From Chryseobacterium gleum (lineage in GTDB: Bacteria > Bacteroidota > Bacteroidia > Flavobacteriales > Weeksellaceae): DNA of 64,000 nucleotides. A program made the position numbers and the translations under genes. The stretch lies in contig NZ_LR134289.1 of the NCBI RefSeq assembly GCF_900636535.1, positions 372,001-436,000 on the forward strand, given 5' to 3'. Below, piece after piece: positions 25,310 through 33,366 of the stretch. Under the pieces are notes generated by a model. It saw only the letters and a program-made list of their open reading frames with translations. It was not told the origin of the DNA and did no database searches. Each line of letters opens with the position of its first letter. Position 1 is the first letter of the stretch.

Positions 25310-25912
25310 CTAATGTTGAAATTGAATATTGCAATAAAGATAGATAAAAGATACCATAAAAGCTATTCCAGCTCCCATAAATACTTCTTTTATGGTGTGT
25401 CTTTTTAATATAACCCGGGTGATTCCAACCAAAATTGCGATTCCCAGCCATACCAGACCTATTTTCCAGTCAAGCGAGAAAAACAGAGCTGCTACAAATA
25501 TATTAAATGCTGTATGCATCGAACTTTTGATAAACAGATTGCTGATCTGAAGCGCAAATAAAAGAATCAAAATGAAAAGCATAACAAGATCAATATATCC
25601 GTTTCTGACATAATTAAAAATAAGATAGGCAATTACACAAACTGCAATAAATATATACAGCGTTTTTCTCTGAACACGGTTGGAAACATCCATGTTGGTA
25701 TATCTTCCCGTCTTTACATTCCAGACCAGCCATATGATGATCGGCACAATGATCATTAATAATATAGGAATAAAGTACAGCATGGAATCTTTAAGAGAAT
25801 ATTCTCTGATACTCATATATACAAAAAACAGGATCAGAGAGACCAGAGGATTAAAAAAATCAGAGATGACTCTTGAAATTTTGTGCAGTAATGAAGACTT
25901 CTTTCCTTCCAT
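25310..25912 (-). CDS. PAP2-superfamily membrane phosphatase-like protein
   Basis: 200 residues with six hydrophobic helices. The phosphatase signature is modified but recognisable: a KSSMHTAFN segment stands where PSGH is expected, and TRVILKRHTIKEVFMG stands where SR-x5-H-x3-D is expected, with Glu in place of the Asp. Lipid phosphatase or undecaprenyl-PP phosphatase-like activity is plausible. It is the first gene of the PAP2-BlaI-DUF4153 unit; its stop lies nine bases before the regulator start. Confidence 0.75.
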   Translation of the reverse strand: MEGKKSSLLHKISRVISDFFNPLVSLILFFVYMSIREYSLKDSMLYFIPILLMIIVPIIIWLVWNVKTGRYTNMDVSNRVQRKTLYIFIAVCVIAYLIFNYVRNGYIDLVMLFILILLFALQISNLFIKSSMHTAFNIFVAALFFSLDWKIGLVWLGIAILVGITRVILKRHTIKEVFMGAGIAFMVSFIYLYCNIQFQH

Positions 25913-26451
25913 AATCAGGTTTAATGATCAAATATACCATTATAACCTCAAAAAGCAACTAAGAAGAATGGTGGGGAACTGACGGGTAGCAGAGAATTTA
26001 TTTGATTATCAATTGCTTTTCAGACGTAAAATATTTATCAGTTTTTCAATCCTGCTTTTACATTTACTGATGAAAATAAGGATAGGTTTGAAATTTAAAC
26101 CTTTCTTCATTAAAAAAAAGATGCTGTTGAAATAACCAAAAGCTATGTTAACAATAATTAAAAATGAAACAGATTGATGGATGAATATGAAACATTTCTG
26201 ATGCTTCATATTTATTGTTGTTTTATGAAAGCCTTATAAACAGGCATGTTTTATAGTTGTGATCGTCATGAAGAATAAGAGATAACACCGTTTTATCAGG
26301 ACCTGCAGGGCTCGAAAATTAAGAATAATCCATTCAGCCCGCAAATAGATTTTACAGAAAAATTGAAAAGTTATCTATGTATAGAATAAAAACAAAGTTT
26401 TTTTCATAATTTTGCTCAACTATTTCATCATAAAAAAGCAAGAGCTAACAC
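25913..26451. other. Spacer of 539 bases without recognisable gene
   Basis: Short frames on both strands (for example 26009-26209 minus, 66 residues) have no recognisable features. The right end holds the pdhA promoter. No hairpin of terminator quality, tRNA or repeat was seen. The middle (26230-26370) is locally richer in G and C than its surroundings. Confidence 0.4.
26407..26414 (+). promoter_or_regulatory. Promoter box TAATTTTG of the pdhA operon
   Basis: An exact TAnnTTTG match 38 bases before the pdhA ATG at 26452. Confidence 0.65.
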
Positions 26452-27453
26452 ATGAAAGAATTTTCTAAAGAGGTATACCTGAAGTGGTATGAAGATATGA
26501 CAATGTGGAGAAGGTTTGAAGACAAATGCCGTTCTCTTTACCTAAAACAAAAGATCAGAGGATTTTTACATTTGTATAACGGTCAGGAAGCTATCCCTGC
26601 CGGGTTTACACATGCAATGGATCTGACAAAGGACAGTATGATTACTGCTTACAGATGTCACATTCATCCAATGGCGATGGGAGTGGATCCTAAAAGAATC
26701 ATGGCGGAACTTTGTGGTAAAGCTACTGGTACATCCGGAGGTATGGGTGGATCTATGCACATTTTCAGTAAAGAACACCGTTTTTACGGAGGGCACGGTA
26801 TCGTTGGAGGACAAATCCCTTTAGGTGCAGGTATTGCTTTTGCTGATAAATATTTCGACAGAAAGGCTGTAAACATCTGTTTCTTCGGAGACGGTGCTGC
26901 AAGACAAGGTTCTTTACACGAAACATTCAACATGGCGATGAACTGGAAACTTCCTGTAGTATTTGTTGTAGAAAACAACCAGTATGCAATGGGAACTTCA
27001 GTAAAAAGAACTGCCAACCACGAAGATATCTATAAATTAGGATTAGGATATGAAATGCCTTGCCTTGCTGTAGATGCAATGGATCCTGAAAAAGTGGCAG
27101 AAGCTGCTTACGAGGCTATTGAAAGAGCAAGAAGAGGAGATGGACCTACTTTCATCGAAGCAAGAACTTACCGTTATAGAGGACACTCTATGTCTGATGC
27201 TGAGCCATACAGATCTAAAGAAGAAGTTGCTCTTCATAAAAATGATGACCCAATCGAATTGATAAAACACAGAATTTTAGAAAACGGATGGGCTACTGAA
27301 GCGGAGTTGGAAACTATCGATAACAAATCGAGAGATTTTGTTGAAGAGTGTATTGAGTTCATGGAAAACTCTCCATATCCGGATCCGGAAAAAATCTATG
27401 AGTATGTATATGCTCAGGAAGATTATCCATTCCTAGACAAATTAGAAAACTAA
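26452..27453 (+). CDS. pdhA: Pyruvate dehydrogenase E1 component, alpha subunit
   Basis: 333 residues. The thiamine-diphosphate motif begins at GDGAARQGSLHETFNMAMNWKLPVVFVVENN (GDG...NN, residues about 146-176). Earlier are GFLHLYNGQEA, TAYRCH and GGSMHIF; the late YRYRGHSMSDAEPYRSKEE contains the regulatory-loop equivalent. It forms an alpha2beta2 E1 with a beta subunit that is not in this window. It decarboxylates pyruvate and hands the acetyl group to E2. A 108-base spacer with an inverted repeat separates it from the E2 gene. Confidence 0.95.
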   Translation: MKEFSKEVYLKWYEDMTMWRRFEDKCRSLYLKQKIRGFLHLYNGQEAIPAGFTHAMDLTKDSMITAYRCHIHPMAMGVDPKRIMAELCGKATGTSGGMGGSMHIFSKEHRFYGGHGIVGGQIPLGAGIAFADKYFDRKAVNICFFGDGAARQGSLHETFNMAMNWKLPVVFVVENNQYAMGTSVKRTANHEDIYKLGLGYEMPCLAVDAMDPEKVAEAAYEAIERARRGDGPTFIEARTYRYRGHSMSDAEPYRSKEEVALHKNDDPIELIKHRILENGWATEAELETIDNKSRDFVEECIEFMENSPYPDPEKIYEYVYAQEDYPFLDKLEN

Positions 27454-27465
27454 AAGATAATGAGT

Positions 27466-27552
27466 TAATTTGACAATTTGAGAATTTGAAAATGCGATAG
27501 ATTATGTCCTTTTTTAATTTTCAAATTTTCAGATTGCTAAATTTTCAAATTA
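27466..27552. repeat. Intergenic degenerate inverted repeat, type C (AATTTGAA words)
   Basis: The left arm (27466-27494) is an eight-base period: AATTTGAC, AATTTGAG, AATTTGAA. The right arm (27514-27552), on the opposite strand, repeats AATTTGAAAATTTAGCAAT and TGAAAATTTGAAAATT. The arms are complementary with a 20-base loop, so the pdhA-pdhC intercistronic RNA would fold into a long AU-rich hairpin. Confidence 0.65.
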
Positions 27553-27561
27553 AAATAAATT

Positions 27562-29163
27562 ATGGCAGAAGTAATTACGATGCCCCGCCTGTCCGACACG
27601 ATGACGGAAGGTAAGGTGGCAAAATGGCATAAAAAAGTAGGGGATAAAGTAAAAGAAGGAGATATTTTAGCTGAAATTGAAACTGATAAAGCAGTTCAGG
27701 ATTTCGAATCTGAAGTAGAAGGTACCCTTTTATACATTGGTGTAGAAGAGGGAGGTGCTGCTGCTGTAGACTCTGTTTTGGCAATTATCGGAAATGAAGG
27801 AGAAGATATTTCAGGATTGACAGGAGGAGCTGCTGCTCCAAGTGCCGGCTCTGAAGAGAAAAAATCAGAAGAACAGCCTAAAGCTGAGGCTCCTGCCACT
27901 GAATCTGCTGCTGCAGAAGTTCCGGCTGGAGTAGAAATTATTACAATGCCTAGACTTTCTGATACAATGACAGAAGGTAAGGTGGCTAAATGGCACAAAA
28001 ATGTAGGCGATACAGTAAAAGAAGGAGATCTTCTTGCTGAAATCGAAACAGATAAAGCAGTACAGGATTTCGAATCTGAATTCAATGGAGTATTATTGAA
28101 GCAAGGTGTAGAAGAAGGAGGAGCTGCTCCGGTTGATTCCGTGTTAGCAATCATAGGTCCTGCTGGAACAGATGTTTCCGCGGTAGGTGCTCCAAAAGCT
28201 GCGGGCCAGTCAACGGCAAAACCGGCTGAGCAAAAAGCTGAAGCTAAAACAGAAGAAAAAGCTGCGCCTGCTGTAAACACTTCATCTTCGGACAGAGTTG
28301 CAATCTCTCCACTGGCTAAAAAAATGGCTCAGGATAAAGGAGTTGATATCAACAGTATTCAGGGATCCGGTGAAAACGGAAGAATCGTTAAAAAAGATAT
28401 TGAAAACTATCAGCCAGCTGCGAAACCAGCTGCTTCAGCTCCTGCGGCAAGCGCTGCTCCGGCTGCAGTAAGTTTCGTACAAGGTGAAGATACAGAGACT
28501 CCTAACTCTCAGGTAAGAAATGTTATCGCGAAACGTCTTTCTGAAAGTAAATTCTCTGCGCCTCATTACTATCTGATGGTTGAGATCAATATGGATAAAG
28601 CGATTGAGGCCAGAAAAGAAATCAATTCTTTACCGGATACTAAGATCTCTTTCAATGATATGATCATCAAAGCAACTGCCATTGCTTTAAGAAAACACCC
28701 TCAGGTAAATTCAAGCTGGGCAGGGGACAAGATCATTCACAGAGGAAATATCAACATCGGTGTAGCAGTAGCTATTCCGGACGGATTGGTAGTTCCGGTA
28801 TTGAAAAATACAGACCAGATGACTTATACACAGATTTCTGCAGCTGTAAAAGATATGGCTTCAAGAGCTAAAAACAAAGGTCTTAAAGCTAACGAAATGG
28901 AAGGATCTACATTCTCTATTTCCAACTTAGGAATGTTTGGTATCGAAACATTTACAAGTATCATTAACCAGCCAAACTCTGCTATCCTTTCAGTAGGAGC
29001 AATCATCGAGAAACCAATCGTTAAAGATGGTCAGATTGTAGTTGGAAACACCATGAAACTTTCATTGGCTTGTGACCACAGAGTAGTAGATGGTGCTACA
29101 GGTGCTCAGTTCTTACAGACATTAAGAACCTATTTGGAAAGTCCATTAACATTGTTACTGTAA
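27562..29163 (+). CDS. pdhC: Pyruvate dehydrogenase E2, dihydrolipoamide acetyltransferase with two lipoyl domains
   Basis: 533 residues. Two lipoyl domains lie at about 3-77 and 128-203; each has the lipoylated Lys in EIETDKAVQDFESE. Ala/Pro/Glu linkers join them. A peripheral-subunit-binding domain follows (ISPLAKKMAQDKGVDINSIQGSGENGRIVKKDI). The catalytic domain (about 300-533) ends in CDHRVVDGATGAQFL, with the CAT-type HxxxD active site, and a conserved leucine-rich end. It transfers acetyl to CoA and scaffolds the complex. Encoded next to pdhA, with pdhB and lpd elsewhere. Confidence 0.95.
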   Translation: MAEVITMPRLSDTMTEGKVAKWHKKVGDKVKEGDILAEIETDKAVQDFESEVEGTLLYIGVEEGGAAAVDSVLAIIGNEGEDISGLTGGAAAPSAGSEEKKSEEQPKAEAPATESAAAEVPAGVEIITMPRLSDTMTEGKVAKWHKNVGDTVKEGDLLAEIETDKAVQDFESEFNGVLLKQGVEEGGAAPVDSVLAIIGPAGTDVSAVGAPKAAGQSTAKPAEQKAEAKTEEKAAPAVNTSSSDRVAISPLAKKMAQDKGVDINSIQGSGENGRIVKKDIENYQPAAKPAASAPAASAAPAAVSFVQGEDTETPNSQVRNVIAKRLSESKFSAPHYYLMVEINMDKAIEARKEINSLPDTKISFNDMIIKATAIALRKHPQVNSSWAGDKIIHRGNINIGVAVAIPDGLVVPVLKNTDQMTYTQISAAVKDMASRAKNKGLKANEMEGSTFSISNLGMFGIETFTSIINQPNSAILSVGAIIEKPIVKDGQIVVGNTMKLSLACDHRVVDGATGAQFLQTLRTYLESPLTLLL

Positions 29164-29183
29164 TTTCTGAATTAAAAATATTG

Positions 29184-29210
29184 AAACCTCCCAAACCGGG
29201 AGGTTTTTTT
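29184..29210 (+). terminator. Terminator of the pdhA-pdhC unit
   Basis: ACCTCCC (29186-29192) pairs with GGGAGGT (29198-29204), followed by T7 and GTG. The same hairpin and tail recur at 60120, 62862 and 63065. Confidence 0.88.
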
Positions 29211-29232
29211 GTGAATTGAACGGATGCAATAA

Positions 29233-29325
29233 TACATAAAACCTAACTTTTCTGCCCAAAATCTGGAAGCAATAATTAAAAAAATTAACAGAAAAGACGT
29301 AATTGAATGGATTACCGAAATCTAA
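29233..29325 (+). pseudogene. Possible gene remnant, 30 codons without a start
   Basis: An open frame runs from an in-frame stop to TAA at 29323 and would encode NFSAQNLEAIIKKINRKD followed by VIEWITEI. It has the composition of a real helical protein and is followed by its own terminator (29351), but contains no ATG, GTG or TTG. It may be the decayed 3' end of a gene. No family is recognised. Confidence 0.25.
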
Positions 29326-29350
29326 ACATCTTAAAACTAAAATAAAATAT

Positions 29351-29376
29351 AAACCGCTTCAAAAAGCGGTTTTTTA
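29351..29376 (+). terminator. Second terminator upstream of lolD
   Basis: AAACCGCTT (29351-29359) pairs with AAGCGGTTT (29364-29372), followed by T-rich sequence. It is the second terminator in the pdhC-lolD spacer, so something short may be transcribed between them. Confidence 0.8.
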
Positions 29377-29392
29377 TTTGAAGGCAATTCAC

Positions 29393-29400
29393 TATTTTTG
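29393..29400 (+). promoter_or_regulatory. Promoter box TATTTTTG, almost at the lolD start
   Basis: The box ends only four bases before the ATG at 29405. Bacteroidota transcripts usually begin a few bases past this box, so the lolD message is probably leaderless or nearly so. Confidence 0.55.
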
Positions 29401-29404
29401 AATC

Positions 29405-30073
29405 ATGATTAAAGCAAGAAATATCCATAAGTCTTATGGGAATTTAGAAGTACTGAAAGGAGTTGATATTCACATCAAAACAGGAGAGGTGGTTTCTATT
29501 GTAGGAGAATCAGGAGCAGGAAAATCTACACTGCTGCAGATTTTAGGAACACTGGATCATCCGACCCAATCCGGTAAGTATGATACTGAAATTGAAATAG
29601 CGGGAGAATCATTTATCAATATGAATGATAAACAGTTATCAAAATTCAGAAATCAGAATATCGGTTTTGTATTTCAGTTTCATCAGCTTCTTCCTGAGTT
29701 TACCGCTCTGGAAAACGTATTGCTTCCGACAAAAATAGCCGGAGCCAATGAAAGAGAAGCTATTGAAAAGGCATATGCTTTATTTGAAGACTTAAAGATA
29801 GAACAGAGGCTGAATCATAAACCTAACCAGCTTTCCGGTGGAGAAGCACAAAGGGTAGCAGTAGCGAGAGCTTTAATCAATTCACCAAAAATTATTTTTG
29901 CAGATGAGCCAACCGGTAACCTGGATTCCAAAAATGCGGATGACCTTCACAGATTGTTTTTTGATCTTAGAGACAAATACAATCAAACATTTGTGATCGT
30001 TACCCACAACCCGAATCTTGCAGAAATTACTGACCGCAAACTCGTGATGAAAGACGGAATGATCATAGAATAA
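29405..30073 (+). CDS. LolD-like ABC transporter ATP-binding protein
   Basis: 222 residues, a complete ABC ATPase: Walker [11 protein letters not shown]-loop [18 protein letters not shown], signature [15 protein letters not shown], Walker [14 protein letters not shown] and H-switch VIVTHNPN. The [21 protein letters not shown] start and [11 protein letters not shown] region match the LolD/MacB class; in Bacteroidota these power lipoprotein release or MacB-type export. The membrane partner is not adjacent; the next gene is an L,D-transpeptidase-like lipoprotein 16 bases downstream. Confidence 0.88.
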   Translation: MIKARNIHKSYGNLEVLKGVDIHIKTGEVVSIVGESGAGKSTLLQILGTLDHPTQSGKYDTEIEIAGESFINMNDKQLSKFRNQNIGFVFQFHQLLPEFTALENVLLPTKIAGANEREAIEKAYALFEDLKIEQRLNHKPNQLSGGEAQRVAVARALINSPKIIFADEPTGNLDSKNADDLHRLFFDLRDKYNQTFVIVTHNPNLAEITDRKLVMKDGMIIE

Positions 30074-30089
30074 CAGTATACTAAACAGG

Positions 30090-30668
30090 ATGATGAAATA
30101 CTATATTTTTCTTCTTTTAATTGTAATTTCCTGCTCAAAGGCTGAGTCTCAGCAGTTGAATTCACTTAATGTGCCACAGGCAAGAATTTTGGAAATTAAG
30201 AATTATATTAAAGGAAAAGAGTATAATCAGGAACTGGCTGTTTTTATCAATTTTAAAAAACCTTCCGGTAAATACCGTTATTTCATTTATAACCTGAAAA
30301 ATAACAGGATTGTACAGCAGGCTGTAGTTTCCCATGGCTCAGGTTCTGTTATACCAAAATCAGACGCCTTAAAATTCAGTAATATTGAAGGCTCTTATCA
30401 GTCTTCACTTGGAAAGTATGTCATTGGAGAAAGCTATGTAGGAAAGTTTGGCAAAGCCTATCGGTTGACAGGGTTGGACTCTACCAACAGTAATGCCATG
30501 CAGAGAGCTATCGTTCTTCACTCTTACGAATGTGTTTCCGATATGGAATCTGAAACTCCGGCATGCCTGAGTTTAGGTTGTCCTATGCTGTCGGTAAATG
30601 CTTTTAAAGAAACTGCTAAATACATTGATCATTCCAAAAAGCCGATGATCTTATATGCATTCTATTAA
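30090..30668 (+). CDS. Murein L,D-transpeptidase-like lipoprotein (YkuD_2 type)
   Basis: 192 residues with an N-terminal lipobox FLLLIVISC, so it is likely a lipoprotein. The catalytic domain shows IVLHSYECVSD and LSLGCPMLS, where His and the SxGC Cys form the L,D-transpeptidase centre. It lies 16 bases after the LolD-like gene and 21 bases before radC, so it sits in an operon. It probably cross-links or edits peptidoglycan; the substrate is not known. The initial Met may be the second of two adjacent ATGs. Confidence 0.86.
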   Translation: MMKYYIFLLLIVISCSKAESQQLNSLNVPQARILEIKNYIKGKEYNQELAVFINFKKPSGKYRYFIYNLKNNRIVQQAVVSHGSGSVIPKSDALKFSNIEGSYQSSLGKYVIGESYVGKFGKAYRLTGLDSTNSNAMQRAIVLHSYECVSDMESETPACLSLGCPMLSVNAFKETAKYIDHSKKPMILYAFY

Positions 30669-30689
30669 TTCATAATATTTTAATTTTTC

Positions 30690-31367
30690 ATGGCTATAAA
30701 ATTTCTTGCAGAAGATGACAGACCCAGAGAAAAGTTTTTGCAGAAAGGCAAAAGCTCGCTTTCTGATTCTGAACTGTTAGCCATCATCATGGGAAGTGGA
30801 AATAAGGACGAAAATGCTGTAGAGCTTGCAAGAAAAATTCTCAATTCTGTTAATAACAGCTGGCATCAGCTAAGCTTGCTTTCTGTTAAAGATCTGATGA
30901 AATTCAAAGGAATCGGAGAGACAAAGGCTATTTCAATCATTTCAGCCTTAGAAATCGGAAAGAGAAGAGCTGTACAGGAAATCCCTGAAAAAACGATAAT
31001 AGGTAACAGTCATGATGCTTATGCAGTTCTTAGAAACCAGCTTTCCGATCTGAGAACAGAAGAATTCTGGGCCATCTTCCTGAACAACAATAATAAAGTG
31101 ATTCATATCTCCCAACTTACACAGGGTGGGATCAGCCAGTCTATTGTAGATGTAAGAACTCTTTATAAAGGAGCTTTGGATCATTTTTCAACAGGAATTA
31201 TCATTGCGCACAACCATCCTTCCGGAAGTTTAAAACCAAGCAGGGAAGATATTAATATCACACAGAAAATAAAAGAAGCCGGAAATACGTTAAGCATCCA
31301 GCTTTTAGACCATATTATTGTCACACAGGAGTCTTATTTTAGCTTTTCGGATTCAGGATTACTATGA
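30690..31367 (+). CDS. radC: RadC-family JAMM/MPN protein
   Basis: 225 residues: an N-terminal helix-hairpin-helix-like region (LLSVKDLMKFKGIGETKAISII) and a C-terminal JAB/MPN metalloprotease-like domain with IIIAHNHPSGSLKPSREDI (HxH...S..D) and an upstream Glu in RTEEFWAIFL. RadC was once linked to DNA repair, but its biochemical role is not settled. Its stop overlaps the next gene start by four bases (ATGA at 31364). Confidence 0.93.
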   Translation: MAIKFLAEDDRPREKFLQKGKSSLSDSELLAIIMGSGNKDENAVELARKILNSVNNSWHQLSLLSVKDLMKFKGIGETKAISIISALEIGKRRAVQEIPEKTIIGNSHDAYAVLRNQLSDLRTEEFWAIFLNNNNKVIHISQLTQGGISQSIVDVRTLYKGALDHFSTGIIIAHNHPSGSLKPSREDINITQKIKEAGNTLSIQLLDHIIVTQESYFSFSDSGLL

Positions 31368-32278
31368 TTAGAAGATTAAAATACCATGAAATTGACTTTG
31401 TTAAATATGCTCGATGTTTAGAAAATTCCGAACAAAGAAAATATTCTGCTACAAAGCATTTTTTAGATACTACTTCTACAATGCCCTGGGAAATTCTTGT
31501 TTATAAAGATTACGAAGCAGTAATGCCTGTTCCTTTTGTAAGAAAATACGGGATGAAAATTGTACATAATCCTAAGCTTTGTCAGCAGCTTGGTGTCTTT
31601 TCTGCCAAAGATAATTTGGATGTAAATGAGGCTTTTTTAGAATATCTGGAAAAAAATTACATGATCCGGGCATATCCTTTTAATGATGTTAATCAACTTC
31701 GTACAAAGATCAGAATCAAGAAAAACTTTTTATTATATCCTGACGCTTATGAGAAAGTGTACGCAAAATATTCACCCAAAAGAAAAAGAAAACTTCGGTT
31801 AGATGAAGCTGTTTTAAAAGATTCTGAAATCAAAACGATATCTTTTGACAAAGCCAGAGCTTTCATTGAAGCTAACACAATAGGGCTGAGCAAGGAAGAT
31901 GACCTGCCTGAGTTCATGAGGATTTTTGAGAGCTTTTACAATCTGGGATATCTGAAATTTACCGCATTTTACTATCAGCAGAAGATTATCAATGTAATTG
32001 CTACTTATTCCGATTGCAATATGGTAGCGCTTTTAGGTAATTTCAATGATAAGAATTATGTGAAGTTATCGGGAGCATCTGTATTGATTGATTATCTCAT
32101 TAAAGAAAATATTGAAACTCATATTTTTGATTTTGAAGGAGGCGAACTTCCCAATATTGAAGAATTTTTCAGAGGATTCCGGCCCGAGTTGAGACCTTAT
32201 GGCATTATTGAGAATTCAAAAATAAACCTTTTTAAAAAGCTGGCCTATCTTATCCTGAAAGGGAAATCTTTTTTATGA
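31364..32278 (+). CDS. FemAB/GNAT-like acyltransferase, function unknown
   Basis: 304 residues resembling FemAB-type double-GNAT proteins: a N-terminal half with EAVMPVPFVRKYGMK and a basic KYSPKRKRKLRL segment, then the second GNAT half (YLKFTAFYYQQKIINVIATYSDCNMVALLGNFND, then LIDYLIKENIETHIFDFEGGELPNIEEFFRGF). The end pattern DFEGGELPNIEEFFRGFR is common to Bacteroidota proteins of this type. Coupled to radC by a four-base overlap. Exact reaction unknown. Confidence 0.7.
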   Translation: MIRRLKYHEIDFVKYARCLENSEQRKYSATKHFLDTTSTMPWEILVYKDYEAVMPVPFVRKYGMKIVHNPKLCQQLGVFSAKDNLDVNEAFLEYLEKNYMIRAYPFNDVNQLRTKIRIKKNFLLYPDAYEKVYAKYSPKRKRKLRLDEAVLKDSEIKTISFDKARAFIEANTIGLSKEDDLPEFMRIFESFYNLGYLKFTAFYYQQKIINVIATYSDCNMVALLGNFNDKNYVKLSGASVLIDYLIKENIETHIFDFEGGELPNIEEFFRGFRPELRPYGIIENSKINLFKKLAYLILKGKSFL

Positions 32279-32351
32279 TGAAAAGCATTGTTTAGATTGG
32301 TTCTAATTAGGTAATAATCAGTAACTTTATAAAATCCTTAGTAAAACAGTT

Positions 32352-33284
32352 ATGTTACAACAGATTCGTCAGTACAAATTATCATATATGCTTTATAACC
32401 TGTTTAAAAAGAGTAAATTAAAGCATAATATTCCATTGTATAAGAAATACGGAATCAATAAGAGCTATTTTTCAAGCATTTCCAGTAAAGATTTTGCCCA
32501 CCTTCCGGCCAGTGAGAGGACGGTAGATTATACAAAGCTTAAAGAAACTCCGTTTTTTAATAAGCTTTCCGAAGAAAATAAAGAAAGTGCTCTTCAATAC
32601 GACGATAACGGGTACATGATTCTGAGGAATTATCTTACTCCGGAAACGGCAGATCAGATCAATTTTGAAATTGATAAACTGATGAAGGACGGAACTTTAA
32701 AGTTTATTTATGGAGGAAAGCTGATGTTTGCCATTCATCATTCGGAAATCATTAAAAATATAGGAAGTGATCCGGAACTGTTAGACTTTTTATCCGTTTT
32801 ACTGGACGGAAAATCCAAACTTTTTCAGAGCATCAATTTTATTAACGGTAGCCAGCAGAAAACACACTCAGACAGTATCCATATGACTACTTATCCGTTG
32901 GGAGGACTGCTTGGGGTCTGGATTGCTCTGGAAGATGTGGATGAAAGCAACGGAGCTTTGCATTACATTCCTAAAAGCCATAAACTTCCTTATTTTCTGA
33001 ATTCTGATTACGATAACGAAGGCACTGCCTTGAAAATCGGCAAGAAAAGCTACAGGGCTTACGAAACTTTCCTTGAGGAAAAGGTAAAAGAATTAGGCTT
33101 AAAAAAAGAAATATTTAAAGCAAAAAAAGGAGATTTATTAATCTGGCATGCCAATATTCTTCATGGAGGAGAACCTCATACAGATAAAGACAGAACCAGA
33201 AAAAGCCTTGTATACCACTTCTTTGATGAAAACAGTGTCTGCTACCATGAAGTAACACAAAGACCGGCCCTGTTTGAACTATAG
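32352..33284 (+). CDS. Phytanoyl-CoA dioxygenase family (PhyH) protein
   Basis: 310 residues. The double-stranded beta-helix non-heme Fe(II)/2-oxoglutarate fold shows THSDSIHM (HxD iron motif) near residue 174, the core GVWIALEDVDESNGALHYIPKSHKLP, and the distal His in LIWHANILHGGEPHTDKDRTRKS, where Arg likely holds 2-oxoglutarate. Substrate unknown. Neighbours (FemAB-like and a polytopic membrane protein) suggest a surface-molecule or lipid modification role; that is inference. Confidence 0.85.
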   Translation: MLQQIRQYKLSYMLYNLFKKSKLKHNIPLYKKYGINKSYFSSISSKDFAHLPASERTVDYTKLKETPFFNKLSEENKESALQYDDNGYMILRNYLTPETADQINFEIDKLMKDGTLKFIYGGKLMFAIHHSEIIKNIGSDPELLDFLSVLLDGKSKLFQSINFINGSQQKTHSDSIHMTTYPLGGLLGVWIALEDVDESNGALHYIPKSHKLPYFLNSDYDNEGTALKIGKKSYRAYETFLEEKVKELGLKKEIFKAKKGDLLIWHANILHGGEPHTDKDRTRKSLVYHFFDENSVCYHEVTQRPALFEL

Positions 33285-33366
33285 TATACTGATCCTTTAG
33301 TAAACTTTCCTGGGAATACAGATTAAAAGATAGTTTTTTACATTTGTATTCATATAATATCAGTAT

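Noticed and set aside
26009..26209. 66-codon minus-strand frame in the pdhA upstream spacer
   Set aside because: No family, promoter box, ribosome site or terminator; hydrophobic composition is what AT-rich random DNA gives.
27696..28280. 194-codon frame opposite the pyruvate dehydrogenase E2 gene
   Set aside because: Its Ala/Pro/Ser-rich content is the antisense of the E2 lipoyl domains and linkers; no start signal or family.
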